Source: an uncultured Candidatus Melainabacteria bacterium
GTDB lineage: Bacteria; Cyanobacteriota; Vampirovibrionia; Gastranaerophilales; Gastranaerophilaceae
Direction of reading: 5' to 3'
DNA: 64,000 bases
Assembly: GCA_934692295.1 (NCBI GenBank)
Contig: CAKUTL010000005.1
Span: 1-64,000, forward strand
Shown piece after piece: positions 16,770 to 26,407 of the stretch. A model generated the notes under the pieces. That model did no database searches and was not told the origin of the DNA. It saw only the letters and a list, made by a program, of their open reading frames with translations. Numbering within the stretch: the first letter of the stretch is position 1; each line of letters starts with the position of its first letter. The position numbers and the translations under genes were made by a program.

Positions 16770-17105
16770 TTAATCTTTAAAAAATCTATTGTAATTTTCT
16801 TTCCCGAAAACTCTTATTTTTATATTCTTTATTTTTTGGTCATATTCATCAATCGGTAATCCAATTTTTTGAGCAAGTTGTTTCATTGCGGAATATTGAC
16901 GAATTTCAATTTCTCCAACTTGAGGGTTTAATAAATCATAGCCTTTGCTTTTTGCTGTTGATACGAATTCATCATGGGCTTCTTGTAATATTTTTATTTG
17001 TTGTTTTACAAGTCCTTGAATTGGTTTATTTTCTAATTCTGATTTTTCTATTTGTTGTTGTAATCTGTTAAAAAAACGTTCTGCTGCATTGTTCATCTTA
17101 ATCAT
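16770..17105 (-). CDS. Small helical protein coupled to the giant protease gene
   Basis: 111 residues, mostly charged and predicted helical, with no signal peptide or known domain. ATG 17105 follows the TAA of the giant gene by 2 nt, and its ribosome binding site AAGAGG lies in the last codons of that gene, so translation is coupled. Small partners encoded directly after large secreted or toxic proteins are often chaperones, inhibitors or immunity proteins. Here that is only an inference from gene order. Confidence 0.7.
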   Translation of the reverse strand: MIKMNNAAERFFNRLQQQIEKSELENKPIQGLVKQQIKILQEAHDEFVSTAKSKGYDLLNPQVGEIEIRQYSAMKQLAQKIGLPIDEYDQKIKNIKIRVFGKENYNRFFKD

Positions 17106-17107
17106 TA

Positions 17108-20100
17108 TTATACCTCTTTTTTATTGAAATGTGCAAAATTTACATCATCTATGTATTTCATTAGTTCGTATAGTGGAATTTCTGTAACAACTGAAGTATG
17201 CCATGGATTTGTAATATATACCATCCCGGTTGTTTTATCATACCCTTTTATTGAATATGCATGTCTGCCTGCCAAATCATATTTTTCTGATACCATATTA
17301 GTATCACCACCTGGAATATCTCTTGTAGCGAAGAATGTTAACACATTTTCATCATTTGCATATTGTTGTATATATTCTTTCATTTTGATTTTATTTTGTA
17401 AGTTAATTCCATATGAATCAATAGAAGCATTGTAATCCCCTAAAATCTCATTGACCGCATCATATTGCCAACCTCCTTTTAATTCTTTCATTAAGCCTTG
17501 AACGTTAGTTGCATGAGATGTGATTTCTGTTACAGGAACTCCTACATCGTATTTGTAGTACCTATGAATTGCATATGCTTGTTCAATCATTCTAATTCCG
17601 GTTGGAACCTCGTCTTGGGCAAACCCTTGAATTTGTTTCCCTTCTGCATTTAGAACTTTCCCTCCTTCAAATTTGATAGGATTAGGACTATTCGGGAATT
17701 TTATTAATATATCATCTCCCTGTTGTTCAAATAATTTATATAATGAAGTTCTACCATTTGGTAAGTCCATGAAATTATCTAATGTTGATACAAACCAGCA
17801 GTCACCTAATTGCCCTTGTTTAAAACTTACTCTTGTAAGAGGGGGAAATAATTCTTCAAATTTTTCTTTTGAAAGATTAATTTGTGTTGCAGTTCCATTA
17901 TCATTTACGTATAATTTCCCATTTAGTTCACAAACGTCTCCATTGGCAATATATTTTGATATATCTGCTAAATCTGTTTGAGAAGAAAGGGTTTTAATTA
18001 TTGGTTCACCATTTCTAATTTTCCTTATATCATTTAATGTTCGATTAGAAAGAAAAGTATTATCATCTAAATTTTCAAGAATGCTTGCATTAATTTTGCC
18101 CTCTTTAATTAAATCAAATAAACCGCTATCTAGCATTTTTTTGAATCTTTTCGGAGATGCATTATTTAATTTAACTAAGTTATCTATATAACTGGTAATT
18201 GAGCTATTTGTGTCGTTTTTAATGTCAAGTATTTCTAAAATTTGTTGCTCCATAGTGTCATTATTTTGAACAATAGAGTGGAGTTTTCCTGTTGGTCTTT
18301 CAATTATTCTCCCATTTTGTAATGATTCAATTATTGTATTGGCTCCATTATTTTTATTTTGCAATAGTTTATTTAATAAATTTATGGAACTTTCGTCTTT
18401 TATATTTTCAATAATATCTTTAATTGCAAGAGCTTCAAATCTATTTCCACTGTTTTTATCAAGTAAAATAGAAAAGGCTTGTTTTTGGAAATCATTATCG
18501 TACTTAATTTCTGCAAGGGCACCTACGTCATAATCAAATTTTCCATTATTTAATCTTTCGTATATTAAATGAGATGAATCTGAATTAGGAATTGAAACTA
18601 AATTGCTAATATCTGTTAATGCAACCTTATTTTTAGCCATATTAAGTATCATATTATTAGTTACATTTTCGTTAGATCTCGAATATGAAAGAGTGCTTAT
18701 TAAGTCATAAACGTTGTATGAAGTATCCCTTGTATTATTTTCTCTTGCAGTACGGAGAACAGAACTTAAAAATTGCTTATTCCCTTCATCAATATTTCCC
18801 GCAATTATTGTAAAGGTTGTTTTTGCACAACTAAATCTATCTACGTTATCGAAAGCGTCTTGTAAAATTTCTACATCTTGTGAGTTTTTAATTAGGGGAA
18901 TTATGTCGTCAAACAACTCGCTAGAATACATCTGTAAATCATCATCATAAGTATCTATTTTGTCCAAAATTGTATATAACGCTTGTTTTTGTTCATCTGT
19001 TTTTATTTTATCGCTCATTGTATTTAAGAAGGAAGCTAAAGAGTTCTTCTCCTGAAAACAAGTATTATATCTATAAGAAATCGCATCTTGGAATAACGTT
19101 CCAAGATCTGAAACCTTGCTATCTTGTAGGTTTTCTAATATATTTTCTATTTCATAATAATTTATTTCATTATCTGGAACTTTTGAAAGTTTATGTGAAA
19201 GAGCCCAAACTCGATCATTTGTATCTGTCAACGCTCTTAAAACTTGTAATTTTTCAGGATTATCAATTTTTTGTAATATTGATATTGCCTCATCTACATG
19301 TACATCAGGTAATGATGTAAGCCCCAAAAGATCTTTACCTTTAACATCTATATTTTTAGGCAAATTATCTAATATTTTGTTTATTTCGTCTTTGGTAAAT
19401 TTAGTATCTCCGTAAGTATCTTTTAGGCTTGTTAATAATTTTACGTGAGCTTCTCTATTACTTGCATTTAATAATTTTTCTGTTGAAGAGAAACCTGCAA
19501 CAATTTTTCTTTTTGTATGCATTGCCTTATCATATAATTTCCCAATAATACTAGTTTTTCCATTCTTATCTGTTTTTATTATTGTTCCATCTGGCATTTG
19601 TCGTATGCCTAAATCAGAACCTTTTAATTTATTTATTTCCGCTTGGGATAGTTCTGGAATGTCATTTTGAGCTCTTTTTGCATTTGCAGCTGGAACCTCT
19701 TGAGGTTCGTCAGCGTTATGAGCTGCTGGAGTTTCTTTTGATTCTGCTTTTGGTTGAGCTTCGATAGGTGTTCCATCAGGATTTAGTTTTCCTTCAGCTA
19801 TCAATCTTCTTTGTTCAGCTTCAAAATTTGCAACAGAGCCGTCTGAAGCTCCTTGTGGTTCTTCTGCTGTTTGAGCTTTTTGAACGTGTCCTGCTTCTGC
19901 TTCTTTCAATTTTTGAACTTGAGCTTCCATTTCGCCAATTGCTTTTTTAGCACCAGAATGCCCTTTGATTTTTTTGTTTGATTTCATTTTATCAATCAAA
20001 GTTTGAAGAGATTCTGGGTCTGTCATTTTACCGGCAACAGTTTTTAGAGTTTTTAATTCATCTTCTGATAAACCTTTACCTGCTGCATTTGCTCTATCTA

Positions 20101-23100
20101 AAATGTCTGATGCTTCTTGTAAATTAGCTTTATTTGCTTTGATAGCTTTTAGTTTCTTTTCGGCTGCGTTAACCAAATCTGCGGCATGGTCTTTACCTTG
20201 AACTTGGTAAACATGCATATTGCCTTTTTCGTCAACACCAACACGTTGTTTAATATCGGCGATAAATTGTTCAATTTCACCTTCAGATTTCAAGTTGTTT
20301 GCAAGCTGATCTCTAAGAGTTGCTGCATCATGAGAACCAATTGCACCTGTATTACCATCTAAAATGTGTTCTGCATTTTGATTTACTTTATCGTTAATAT
20401 GTTCAACTACATCAACACCTCTTGCAGGAGTTGTAGGATGAACTTGTCCGGCACTGATTTCATTCATACGATTGTTAATTTTTTCTAAAATAGCTTCTTT
20501 ATTTCTTGTTCCATCAGTCCAATTTGAAACTTCTTTTTTAGCTCTAGCAAGGGCATCAAAATCAGAAGAATCTAATGCGATTCGTTCCTTTCCAATAGAA
20601 ACAAATTCAGCATTGTCTTCAACTATTTGACCTAGTTCTCTACCTTGAGATCTTGATTGAGATCCTTGTAACCCAGATTCAATATAAACTTGAGCAACTT
20701 CTTGTGGTGTTCCGTGTTGAGCAACGTCTGCAACTTGTTGTCTTGCAGCTTCCATTTTTTCAGCATTTAATTTTCCACCAGATTGATGAGAACCGTTACC
20801 TGTTGCGTGTTCTAATACGCCTTGAGGTTCAGCTTTTGGAGTTGTTTTAGTGTGAGGTTTCCCACTACCGATATGACTTAATCTTGCCATCAAAATTCCA
20901 GAAATAATATCGATTGTCGCATCTTTAGATCCATATTCGCCACCTTTAGCTTTTTCGATTCCTAAGCTCCCAGCGGCGTTAATCATTTCTTCTGCAATTT
21001 CAGTAGCTAAGCTATTATTAATATTAAAGGCTTTCATTAATTTTGGGGCAAGTGTAGATGAACCTGCACCTAATGCACCATAAATACCATTAGTTAGACA
21101 TTTTTCTTTTATTTCTTCTACAGTATGGTGTGTTGCAGTTGATTCGTATGTTGCAGTCCCAAGAGCTGCATTTGCACTACTTGCGAAGGTTTTTGTTGTT
21201 ACATTTAATGCTTTTGCAGTGTAACTTCCTCGTTTAGCTTGTGCTGCCCATTTAGTACCTTGTTCTATTTTTTTTAGCTTATTGAATACAACGGCAGTTC
21301 TTTTCATTGCTTTAGCAATTTTTAGACCTTTACTACCCCATTTAGCAGCTGTTGCAGCCATTCTAGCTGCACCCCAAGCCGCACCTCCTGGAACCATAGA
21401 TAATGCGACAGTTAGTGCAATATCCCCAGCAATATCAGAAACCATTTCTGTTGTTGCCATGTTTTCAGTAAATTGGGCAACATCTTTACCTATGTCATTT
21501 GTTCCAAATGCACTTTTGGTAACAAGTTGTGCATCTTTACCAAGTTGTTCAATAGTTTTGCCCTTTGTTATTTTTTGATATTGAGTACTTAATTCTTGTT
21601 TTACGTTTTGTAAATATTTTACAAGTGCTTGTTTTTTCTCATTCTCACTTTGATTTGGAGAATAAACAGTTTTTTTCAATTCTTCAAAGTGTTTACTATC
21701 TATCTTTAATGAAGTTCTTACTGAATTTTCAAATTGTGCTAAATTCTGGCTATTAGCTTTTGCTAATAATGAGTTATATATTTTAGAACTTTGAGCCATA
21801 CCTTGTGCTATTGCGTAATTTGATTGAGCTGCATCTGCGGCTGCAATTTTTTGAGGATCAAAATCTATTCCGAAAACTTGTTTGTATCTGGTTTTAAATT
21901 CCGCTTCAGTTTTTGCACTTGCTAAAGCTTTTACTGCTTGTGCGTTTTTTCCTAATTTGGCTTCCATTTCTTTGATGGTATTGCATCCAAACCAGCCACA
22001 TACAGTATCTCCAGCTTTAGCAGACCAAGACCATCCATCTTTACCTTTTGCATCATTGTATGCTGATTGAGCAGATGTGTTTTCTTCGCTAAAACTTGAA
22101 TTGAAGTTTCTGATTGCTGTTTTAGAATCCATTGATTCTACATTAACGGTTTGTTTTCCCGCAATTGCTCCTCTCAAAAAGTCAATTGCTTTTTCCATGT
22201 CTTTTGGATTTGTTCTCCTAAATGTTGCTGCAAATTCTTTATTTAGGCTTGTTTCAAAATCTTTTTTAGCTTTTTGAATATCTCCTTTTGATACTCCTGA
22301 GTTTGCAGCAGCGTCGCAAAGTTTGTTTAAGATTGTCATTAAAACTTTTCTTTGTTGTGGCGATCCTCCAGCAGCTACTTCACTGGTTACCGTATCAATA
22401 ATTGAAGAGTCTCCCTGTCTAGTTTTTTCTCTGTCATAAGCATCAAGAAAAGCTACTATATTTTTAGAATTAATTTTAGTATCTAATAATGTTTGCATTT
22501 TTCTCATGCTATTTAAACCAGCATTATCGTCTGCAATTTGGTAAAATTGTTGTGCTAAACCTTCTGCAGTTTTTCTTGTTTTTACTCCTTCATTATATTT
22601 TCTTGCAGCTTCATATTTTTCAGGATTTTTCACGTAATCCTCTTTTAATACAACTCTGTTATGAGAAAGAACAATTAATTTCCCAGTTCTTGGTTGTTCA
22701 ACAAGAGTTCTTCCATTGATACATTGTCCTATTATTTTAAATTCTTCGGATTTAATTATTTTGTTTTTATTCCAGTAATTTCCGGTGATTGTTTGACCTT
22801 GACCTTTATGATTTATCAGTCCTAATTCTTTATATTGTTCTTCTCTTTGTCGTGCAGCGGCTTGAGCTGCAAGTCTTCTTTCTCTTGCTGCTTCTCTTTC
22901 TGCTTGGATACGAGCTTGTTCTTGAGCATATTCAGCTTTAGCTCCTTGAGCATCTTTTCTTCCTCGAAGAACTTTTTCATCTGCTTCCATTTCTCTTGGA
23001 ATTTTGATTTCTTCACCAACTGCAAAATATTTCTTGCCGTTTAACTTATCTGCGTTAGCTTCAAGAAGTTTGTCTAGAGGCACACCAAATTTCTTGGCAA

Positions 23101-24322
23101 TTGCAGCAGGAGATTCTCCGTTTTGTACAATGATTCCTGTAGTGTTACCAGTTCCATCGTAAGTTAATTGATATTGTTTGGTTCCAACTTGTTTTGTTTG
23201 ACTCAATCTTTTCATTTCAGAATTGAGTTCATTTGTTGTGTTAATTGTTTTTTTGTTTTCTCCATCACCAATAGTTTCAGTAATCTCTTCGGTGTAACCA
23301 CCCTTCTTATTTTGGCTAACTTTGGTTGTTTTGCCTGGTTCTGTAATGTCTTGTGAAATTAGAACCTTGTCTTTCTTTACGGTTACTGTACTCTTTTTCC
23401 CGCCTAATTCAGAAATACTTTCTTTTACTTCTGTTCCGTCTTTAGAGTATTCATACGTATATTCTTTTTGGGTATCTAAACCTTTATTTTCGAACCTCTT
23501 GGTTTCTCTTGGGTTTTTATCTACATATTCTCTATGGATTTCTGTATATTCCCCTTGAGTTTCAACTTCTGTTTTTGGTTTTTCGTTTTCATCTAAAGTT
23601 GTGGTTATTACAATTCCGTTGTTTTTAGATGTTATAATTTCTTTTTTCTTACCATTTTCAAAAGTTGTTGTGGTGGTTGTTGTTTCTTTTTTAGAAGGGC
23701 CCTCTGCCTCTTTTTCGGAAATTACAGTTTCTTTTGTCCGAATTGGGTTGCCATCATCATCAACACCAGAATATTCTGTTGTTGTACTGTCAGTTTCGTT
23801 TTCCTTAACTGTTTTTTTAGTTAATTCTCTTGCAGCATTGTATTCTTCTGTAATTTTTCCATCATTTGATTGAATAGTAGAAGTTTGATTTTCAGAATTA
23901 ATCGTTTCTGTTTTATCATCATTGTATTTAATAATGATGTTACCTTCAGTATCCATTTGACAACTACTGATGTTTTCACTTGATTGTGAAATTTTGTCGA
24001 CAAAGCTAAATAATGTCTTAGGGTCAATGTCTTTTAATCCGTGTTCTTTTAAAAATTTGTTAGCTTCTCGTTTAGAAAGTCTTCCATTTCCGGCCGCGTT
24101 TTTTAAGTCTTCAAGGAATTTGTTTAGTTCTTCTTTGTCAAGTACTCCATTAGCTTTTCCACCATTTTTATCGGCAGCATCAAAAATTTTCTTTTCGTCA
24201 TCTGAAAAGATACTTTCATTTTTTTCGTTTTTAGCTTCACGAATAATGCCACCTTGTTGCATTTTCGCTAAATCTACCTGTTGAGCTTTTCGACCTTTCC
24301 CTAATGAAATATTTTCATACAT
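17108..24322 (-). CDS. Giant 2404-residue protein with LysM and C-terminal calpain-type cysteine protease
   Basis: Domains in order: an N-terminal EF-hand-like helical pair (residues 35-115; DAADKNGGKANGVLDKEEL), a polar Thr/Glu/Lys-rich repetitive region (130-380), a LysM domain (about 385-445; IVQNGESPAAIAKKFGV and GEEIKIP), a long helical region, a hydrophobic Ala/Gly-rich stretch (955-1130), an acidic Ala/Gln-rich linker, helical repeats (1680-2090), and a calpain-like peptidase (C2 type). In the last, GQLGDCWFVSTL carries Cys 2175, GRHAYSIKGYD His 2354 and ITNPWH Asn 2372, so the whole triad is present. ATG 24322 is chosen because GGAAAGGAAAGG precedes it. No signal peptide is visible. 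An effector, toxin or surface protease is likely but not shown. Confidence 0.88.
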   Translation of the reverse strand: MYENISLGKGRKAQQVDLAKMQQGGIIREAKNEKNESIFSDDEKKIFDAADKNGGKANGVLDKEELNKFLEDLKNAAGNGRLSKREANKFLKEHGLKDIDPKTLFSFVDKISQSSENISSCQMDTEGNIIIKYNDDKTETINSENQTSTIQSNDGKITEEYNAARELTKKTVKENETDSTTTEYSGVDDDGNPIRTKETVISEKEAEGPSKKETTTTTTTFENGKKKEIITSKNNGIVITTTLDENEKPKTEVETQGEYTEIHREYVDKNPRETKRFENKGLDTQKEYTYEYSKDGTEVKESISELGGKKSTVTVKKDKVLISQDITEPGKTTKVSQNKKGGYTEEITETIGDGENKKTINTTNELNSEMKRLSQTKQVGTKQYQLTYDGTGNTTGIIVQNGESPAAIAKKFGVPLDKLLEANADKLNGKKYFAVGEEIKIPREMEADEKVLRGRKDAQGAKAEYAQEQARIQAEREAARERRLAAQAAARQREEQYKELGLINHKGQGQTITGNYWNKNKIIKSEEFKIIGQCINGRTLVEQPRTGKLIVLSHNRVVLKEDYVKNPEKYEAARKYNEGVKTRKTAEGLAQQFYQIADDNAGLNSMRKMQTLLDTKINSKNIVAFLDAYDREKTRQGDSSIIDTVTSEVAAGGSPQQRKVLMTILNKLCDAAANSGVSKGDIQKAKKDFETSLNKEFAATFRRTNPKDMEKAIDFLRGAIAGKQTVNVESMDSKTAIRNFNSSFSEENTSAQSAYNDAKGKDGWSWSAKAGDTVCGWFGCNTIKEMEAKLGKNAQAVKALASAKTEAEFKTRYKQVFGIDFDPQKIAAADAAQSNYAIAQGMAQSSKIYNSLLAKANSQNLAQFENSVRTSLKIDSKHFEELKKTVYSPNQSENEKKQALVKYLQNVKQELSTQYQKITKGKTIEQLGKDAQLVTKSAFGTNDIGKDVAQFTENMATTEMVSDIAGDIALTVALSMVPGGAAWGAARMAATAAKWGSKGLKIAKAMKRTAVVFNKLKKIEQGTKWAAQAKRGSYTAKALNVTTKTFASSANAALGTATYESTATHHTVEEIKEKCLTNGIYGALGAGSSTLAPKLMKAFNINNSLATEIAEEMINAAGSLGIEKAKGGEYGSKDATIDIISGILMARLSHIGSGKPHTKTTPKAEPQGVLEHATGNGSHQSGGKLNAEKMEAARQQVADVAQHGTPQEVAQVYIESGLQGSQSRSQGRELGQIVEDNAEFVSIGKERIALDSSDFDALARAKKEVSNWTDGTRNKEAILEKINNRMNEISAGQVHPTTPARGVDVVEHINDKVNQNAEHILDGNTGAIGSHDAATLRDQLANNLKSEGEIEQFIADIKQRVGVDEKGNMHVYQVQGKDHAADLVNAAEKKLKAIKANKANLQEASDILDRANAAGKGLSEDELKTLKTVAGKMTDPESLQTLIDKMKSNKKIKGHSGAKKAIGEMEAQVQKLKEAEAGHVQKAQTAEEPQGASDGSVANFEAEQRRLIAEGKLNPDGTPIEAQPKAESKETPAAHNADEPQEVPAANAKRAQNDIPELSQAEINKLKGSDLGIRQMPDGTIIKTDKNGKTSIIGKLYDKAMHTKRKIVAGFSSTEKLLNASNREAHVKLLTSLKDTYGDTKFTKDEINKILDNLPKNIDVKGKDLLGLTSLPDVHVDEAISILQKIDNPEKLQVLRALTDTNDRVWALSHKLSKVPDNEINYYEIENILENLQDSKVSDLGTLFQDAISYRYNTCFQEKNSLASFLNTMSDKIKTDEQKQALYTILDKIDTYDDDLQMYSSELFDDIIPLIKNSQDVEILQDAFDNVDRFSCAKTTFTIIAGNIDEGNKQFLSSVLRTARENNTRDTSYNVYDLISTLSYSRSNENVTNNMILNMAKNKVALTDISNLVSIPNSDSSHLIYERLNNGKFDYDVGALAEIKYDNDFQKQAFSILLDKNSGNRFEALAIKDIIENIKDESSINLLNKLLQNKNNGANTIIESLQNGRIIERPTGKLHSIVQNNDTMEQQILEILDIKNDTNSSITSYIDNLVKLNNASPKRFKKMLDSGLFDLIKEGKINASILENLDDNTFLSNRTLNDIRKIRNGEPIIKTLSSQTDLADISKYIANGDVCELNGKLYVNDNGTATQINLSKEKFEELFPPLTRVSFKQGQLGDCWFVSTLDNFMDLPNGRTSLYKLFEQQGDDILIKFPNSPNPIKFEGGKVLNAEGKQIQGFAQDEVPTGIRMIEQAYAIHRYYKYDVGVPVTEITSHATNVQGLMKELKGGWQYDAVNEILGDYNASIDSYGINLQNKIKMKEYIQQYANDENVLTFFATRDIPGGDTNMVSEKYDLAGRHAYSIKGYDKTTGMVYITNPWHTSVVTEIPLYELMKYIDDVNFAHFNKKEV

Positions 24323-24343
24323 GTCAAGACCTTTCCTTTCCAA

Positions 24344-24714
24344 CTTTTCGCTATATAGATACTAACGGTTTTAATTTTGATTTTCTTCAGAAAAACTGCG
24401 AAATTGTTACAAAAGTTCATCTATTTGATGGAAAAAAATATCTATTTTTTGTATCATCTTCCAAGTTGAGATTTAATTTAGAAAAATACACTGATTAAAT
24501 TATTAAAAATTTGACTCTTCAATTAATCAACCATGCGGCGAAATCATGGTGTAGAGCATGATTGAGGAATTTTCTAAATCTTTAGGTTTAGATACAAGCT
24601 TCAACCTTGCTCGCTTGAATTATCAATCACTACATGGATTAAAATACCCTCTAAAAAGATTAGTATATAAAGTGTAGAAGGTAAGCAAAAATTTAATAAC
24701 ACGGGGGAATAACG
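24344..24714. other. Intergenic leader region with overlapping inverted repeats
   Basis: No credible gene. Between 24517 and 24581 there are two mutually exclusive stems: ACCATG/CATGGT and ATCATG/CATGAT, within a larger imperfect pairing of AATTAATCA with TGAGGAATT. A CAAGC/GCTTG stem follows near 24596. This may be the structured 5' leader of the response regulator at 24715 or a small RNA; I see no known RNA family. Confidence 0.3.
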
Positions 24715-25416
24715 ATGAGAGATTTTAACAGAAAGCTAAGAGTGGTTTTGATTGATGATAACGCAAATCATTTGAGAGGAATCAAAGAATTAATCAACTT
24801 GGAAAGCAGTTATGACGTAGTTGGAACTACAACAAGTGCAAATCTCGGAATCAACTTAATAAAAAAATATCATCCAGATGTTGTTTTGATGGATATTAAT
24901 ATGCCTGAAAAAGACGGATTGCAAGCAATTCAAACTATTAATAAGTTGGAACTCCAAACTAAAGTTATTGCCTTGAGTGGATATGATGATTCTGATTTAA
25001 TTTATAGGGCAATGAAATTAGGTGCTAAAGGTTATGTCCTAAAAACTATGGCTTCTGTTAAATTGATTGATGCAATTGAAGAAGTTGCTTCAGGTAAAAT
25101 TTACCTTCCTTCTGTTCTTTCAACAAGATTTTTCGAATATTTTCAAACAACTGCAAAAGAAGAAGCAAGAGCTTCAGAAGAAGAAAACTTGTTATCTAGT
25201 TTAACAATGAGAGAAAATGAAGTGCTTGAACTTTTAACCGAAGGTATTAACTACAAGAGTATTGCAGGAAAACTAATTATATCTGAAACTACTGTTAAAA
25301 CTCACGTTAATAATATTTTCCAAAAACTACAAGTTAACGACAGAACTAATGCAGTTTTATATGCTCTTAGCCACGGTTTTAAAACAAGCAAAACAGCAGC
25401 TATGACAACAGTATAA
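24715..25416 (+). CDS. NarL/LuxR-family response regulator
   Basis: 233 residues. A receiver domain (residues 8-130) starts LRVVLIDDNANH with the acidic pocket, the phospho-acceptor Asp is in VVLMDINMPEKDG, and the conserved Lys is in GYVLKTM. A LuxR-type helix-turn-helix follows (TMREREVLELLTEG-like: LTMRENEVLELLTEGINYKS, then ISETTVKTHVNNIFQKL). The ribosome binding site is CGGGGGAA. The partner is probably the histidine kinase starting at 25497, although a terminator separates them. Its DNA targets are not known. Confidence 0.93.
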   Translation: MRDFNRKLRVVLIDDNANHLRGIKELINLESSYDVVGTTTSANLGINLIKKYHPDVVLMDINMPEKDGLQAIQTINKLELQTKVIALSGYDDSDLIYRAMKLGAKGYVLKTMASVKLIDAIEEVASGKIYLPSVLSTRFFEYFQTTAKEEARASEEENLLSSLTMRENEVLELLTEGINYKSIAGKLIISETTVKTHVNNIFQKLQVNDRTNAVLYALSHGFKTSKTAAMTTV

Positions 25417-25438
25417 AATTTTAACACACATAAACAAC

Positions 25439-25476
25439 AAGGGTTCTGCATAAAGTGTAAGAACCCTTTATTTTTT
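25439..25476 (+). terminator. Terminator after the response regulator
   Basis: AAGGGTTCT pairs with AGAACCCTT around a 12-nt loop, followed by TATTTTTT. It would stop most transcription before the kinase gene, so the kinase needs read-through or its own promoter. Confidence 0.8.
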
Positions 25477-25496
25477 AATATTCAAAAAGAGGCAAA

Positions 25497-26198
25497 ATGA
25501 ACGAAATAATTACTGATGAAAATCTTAAACTTCAAATAAGATGCGTTTCTCACGAAATTAGAAATCATCTTTCTATTTGCGATATGTATTCTCAAATCAT
25601 TAGAAAAAACCTAGAAAAATCAAAGATTGAAAACCCTTCAATTGAAAATGCCCTCGATTGCATCCAGAAATCAATCCAAATCATCGGAACAAATTTACTA
25701 GATTTAAAATCTCTAAATAGCACTGCTGAAAGAATTTATGACTTTAAATCTATCATTGAAAAGGGAGTAGAACTATCAAAAGCTTATACAAATGAAGAAA
25801 AAAATATTGAATTTGATGTTTTTATAAAAAATTCTGCTGATATAAAGGTTGATGAAAATCGTTTTCTATCTTGCATTGTAAATATTATCAAAAATGGAAT
25901 TGAATCCATTGAAATCAAAGGTCGAATTGAAATCATTGCCGAAGTAAAAAATAATTTTGGAATAATCAAAATTTCAAATGATGGAAAACCTATACCAAAG
26001 GATAAGCAGCAAACTATTTTTAACGAAGGTTATACAACAAAGAAAACTGGTTGTGGTCTAGGTTTGTGTATTTGTAAAAAATATTTGAAAGCTCAAAATG
26101 CAACTCTCGAACTCGTAAAATCCATAAAAGGTCAAACACAATTTGAAATAAAAATCCCTATTACAACATATTCTACTAAGGAGGAGAAGTCAGAATGA
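25497..26198 (+). CDS. Soluble histidine kinase
   Basis: 233 residues with no membrane segment and no separate sensor domain. The phospho-acceptor His is in CVSHEIRNHLSI (residue 20 region), the N box is NIIKNGIESI, and the G box is TKKTGCGLGLCICKKYL. It is a minimal HisKA plus HATPase protein that presumably receives its signal from another protein. The N-terminal start so close to the H box means a sensor domain, if any, must be on a partner. It overlaps the small regulator at 26195 by 4 nt. It is the likely partner of the regulator at 24715. Confidence 0.9.
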   Translation: MNEIITDENLKLQIRCVSHEIRNHLSICDMYSQIIRKNLEKSKIENPSIENALDCIQKSIQIIGTNLLDLKSLNSTAERIYDFKSIIEKGVELSKAYTNEEKNIEFDVFIKNSADIKVDENRFLSCIVNIIKNGIESIEIKGRIEIIAEVKNNFGIIKISNDGKPIPKDKQQTIFNEGYTTKKTGCGLGLCICKKYLKAQNATLELVKSIKGQTQFEIKIPITTYSTKEEKSE

Positions 26199-26407
26199 GT
26201 GTAAGAGAGGATGTAAAATTATTACTCGCAAAAGAAGCCGTTACTATGAAATCTATTGCTGAAAAAATGAAAGATGCAACAGGTTATCCTTACAATTTGA
26301 AAGTTCTCTCTGATAAATTAGCACGGAAAACTCTTAAATATGAAGAGTTTAGGCTTATCACAGATATTTTGGGTTATGATATTGAACTCAAAAAACGTAA
26401 TATCTAG
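26195..26407 (+). CDS. Small helix-turn-helix-like protein
   Basis: 70 residues, overlapping the kinase by 4 nt (ATGA), with AAGGAGGAG just upstream. MKSIAEKMKDATGYPYNLKV followed by LSDKLARKTLKYEEFRLI resembles a small XRE-like HTH found in phage-linked and Firmicutes proteins. It may modulate the two-component pair or bind DNA. Its stop overlaps the convergent rlmN stop by 4 nt, leaving no space for a separate terminator. The assignment as HTH rests on pattern only. Confidence 0.65.
   Translation: MSVREDVKLLLAKEAVTMKSIAEKMKDATGYPYNLKVLSDKLARKTLKYEEFRLITDILGYDIELKKRNI

Noticed and set aside
17124..24284. Many plus-strand open frames of 60-116 codons opposite the giant gene
   Set aside because: They lie antisense to a continuous frame with clear domains, lack ribosome binding sites and have Phe/Leu/Ser-rich composition typical of antisense reading of Lys/Glu/Asn-rich genes.
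24304..24498. 64-codon plus-strand frame after the giant gene start
   Set aside because: It starts inside the antisense of the giant gene and has no ribosome binding site.
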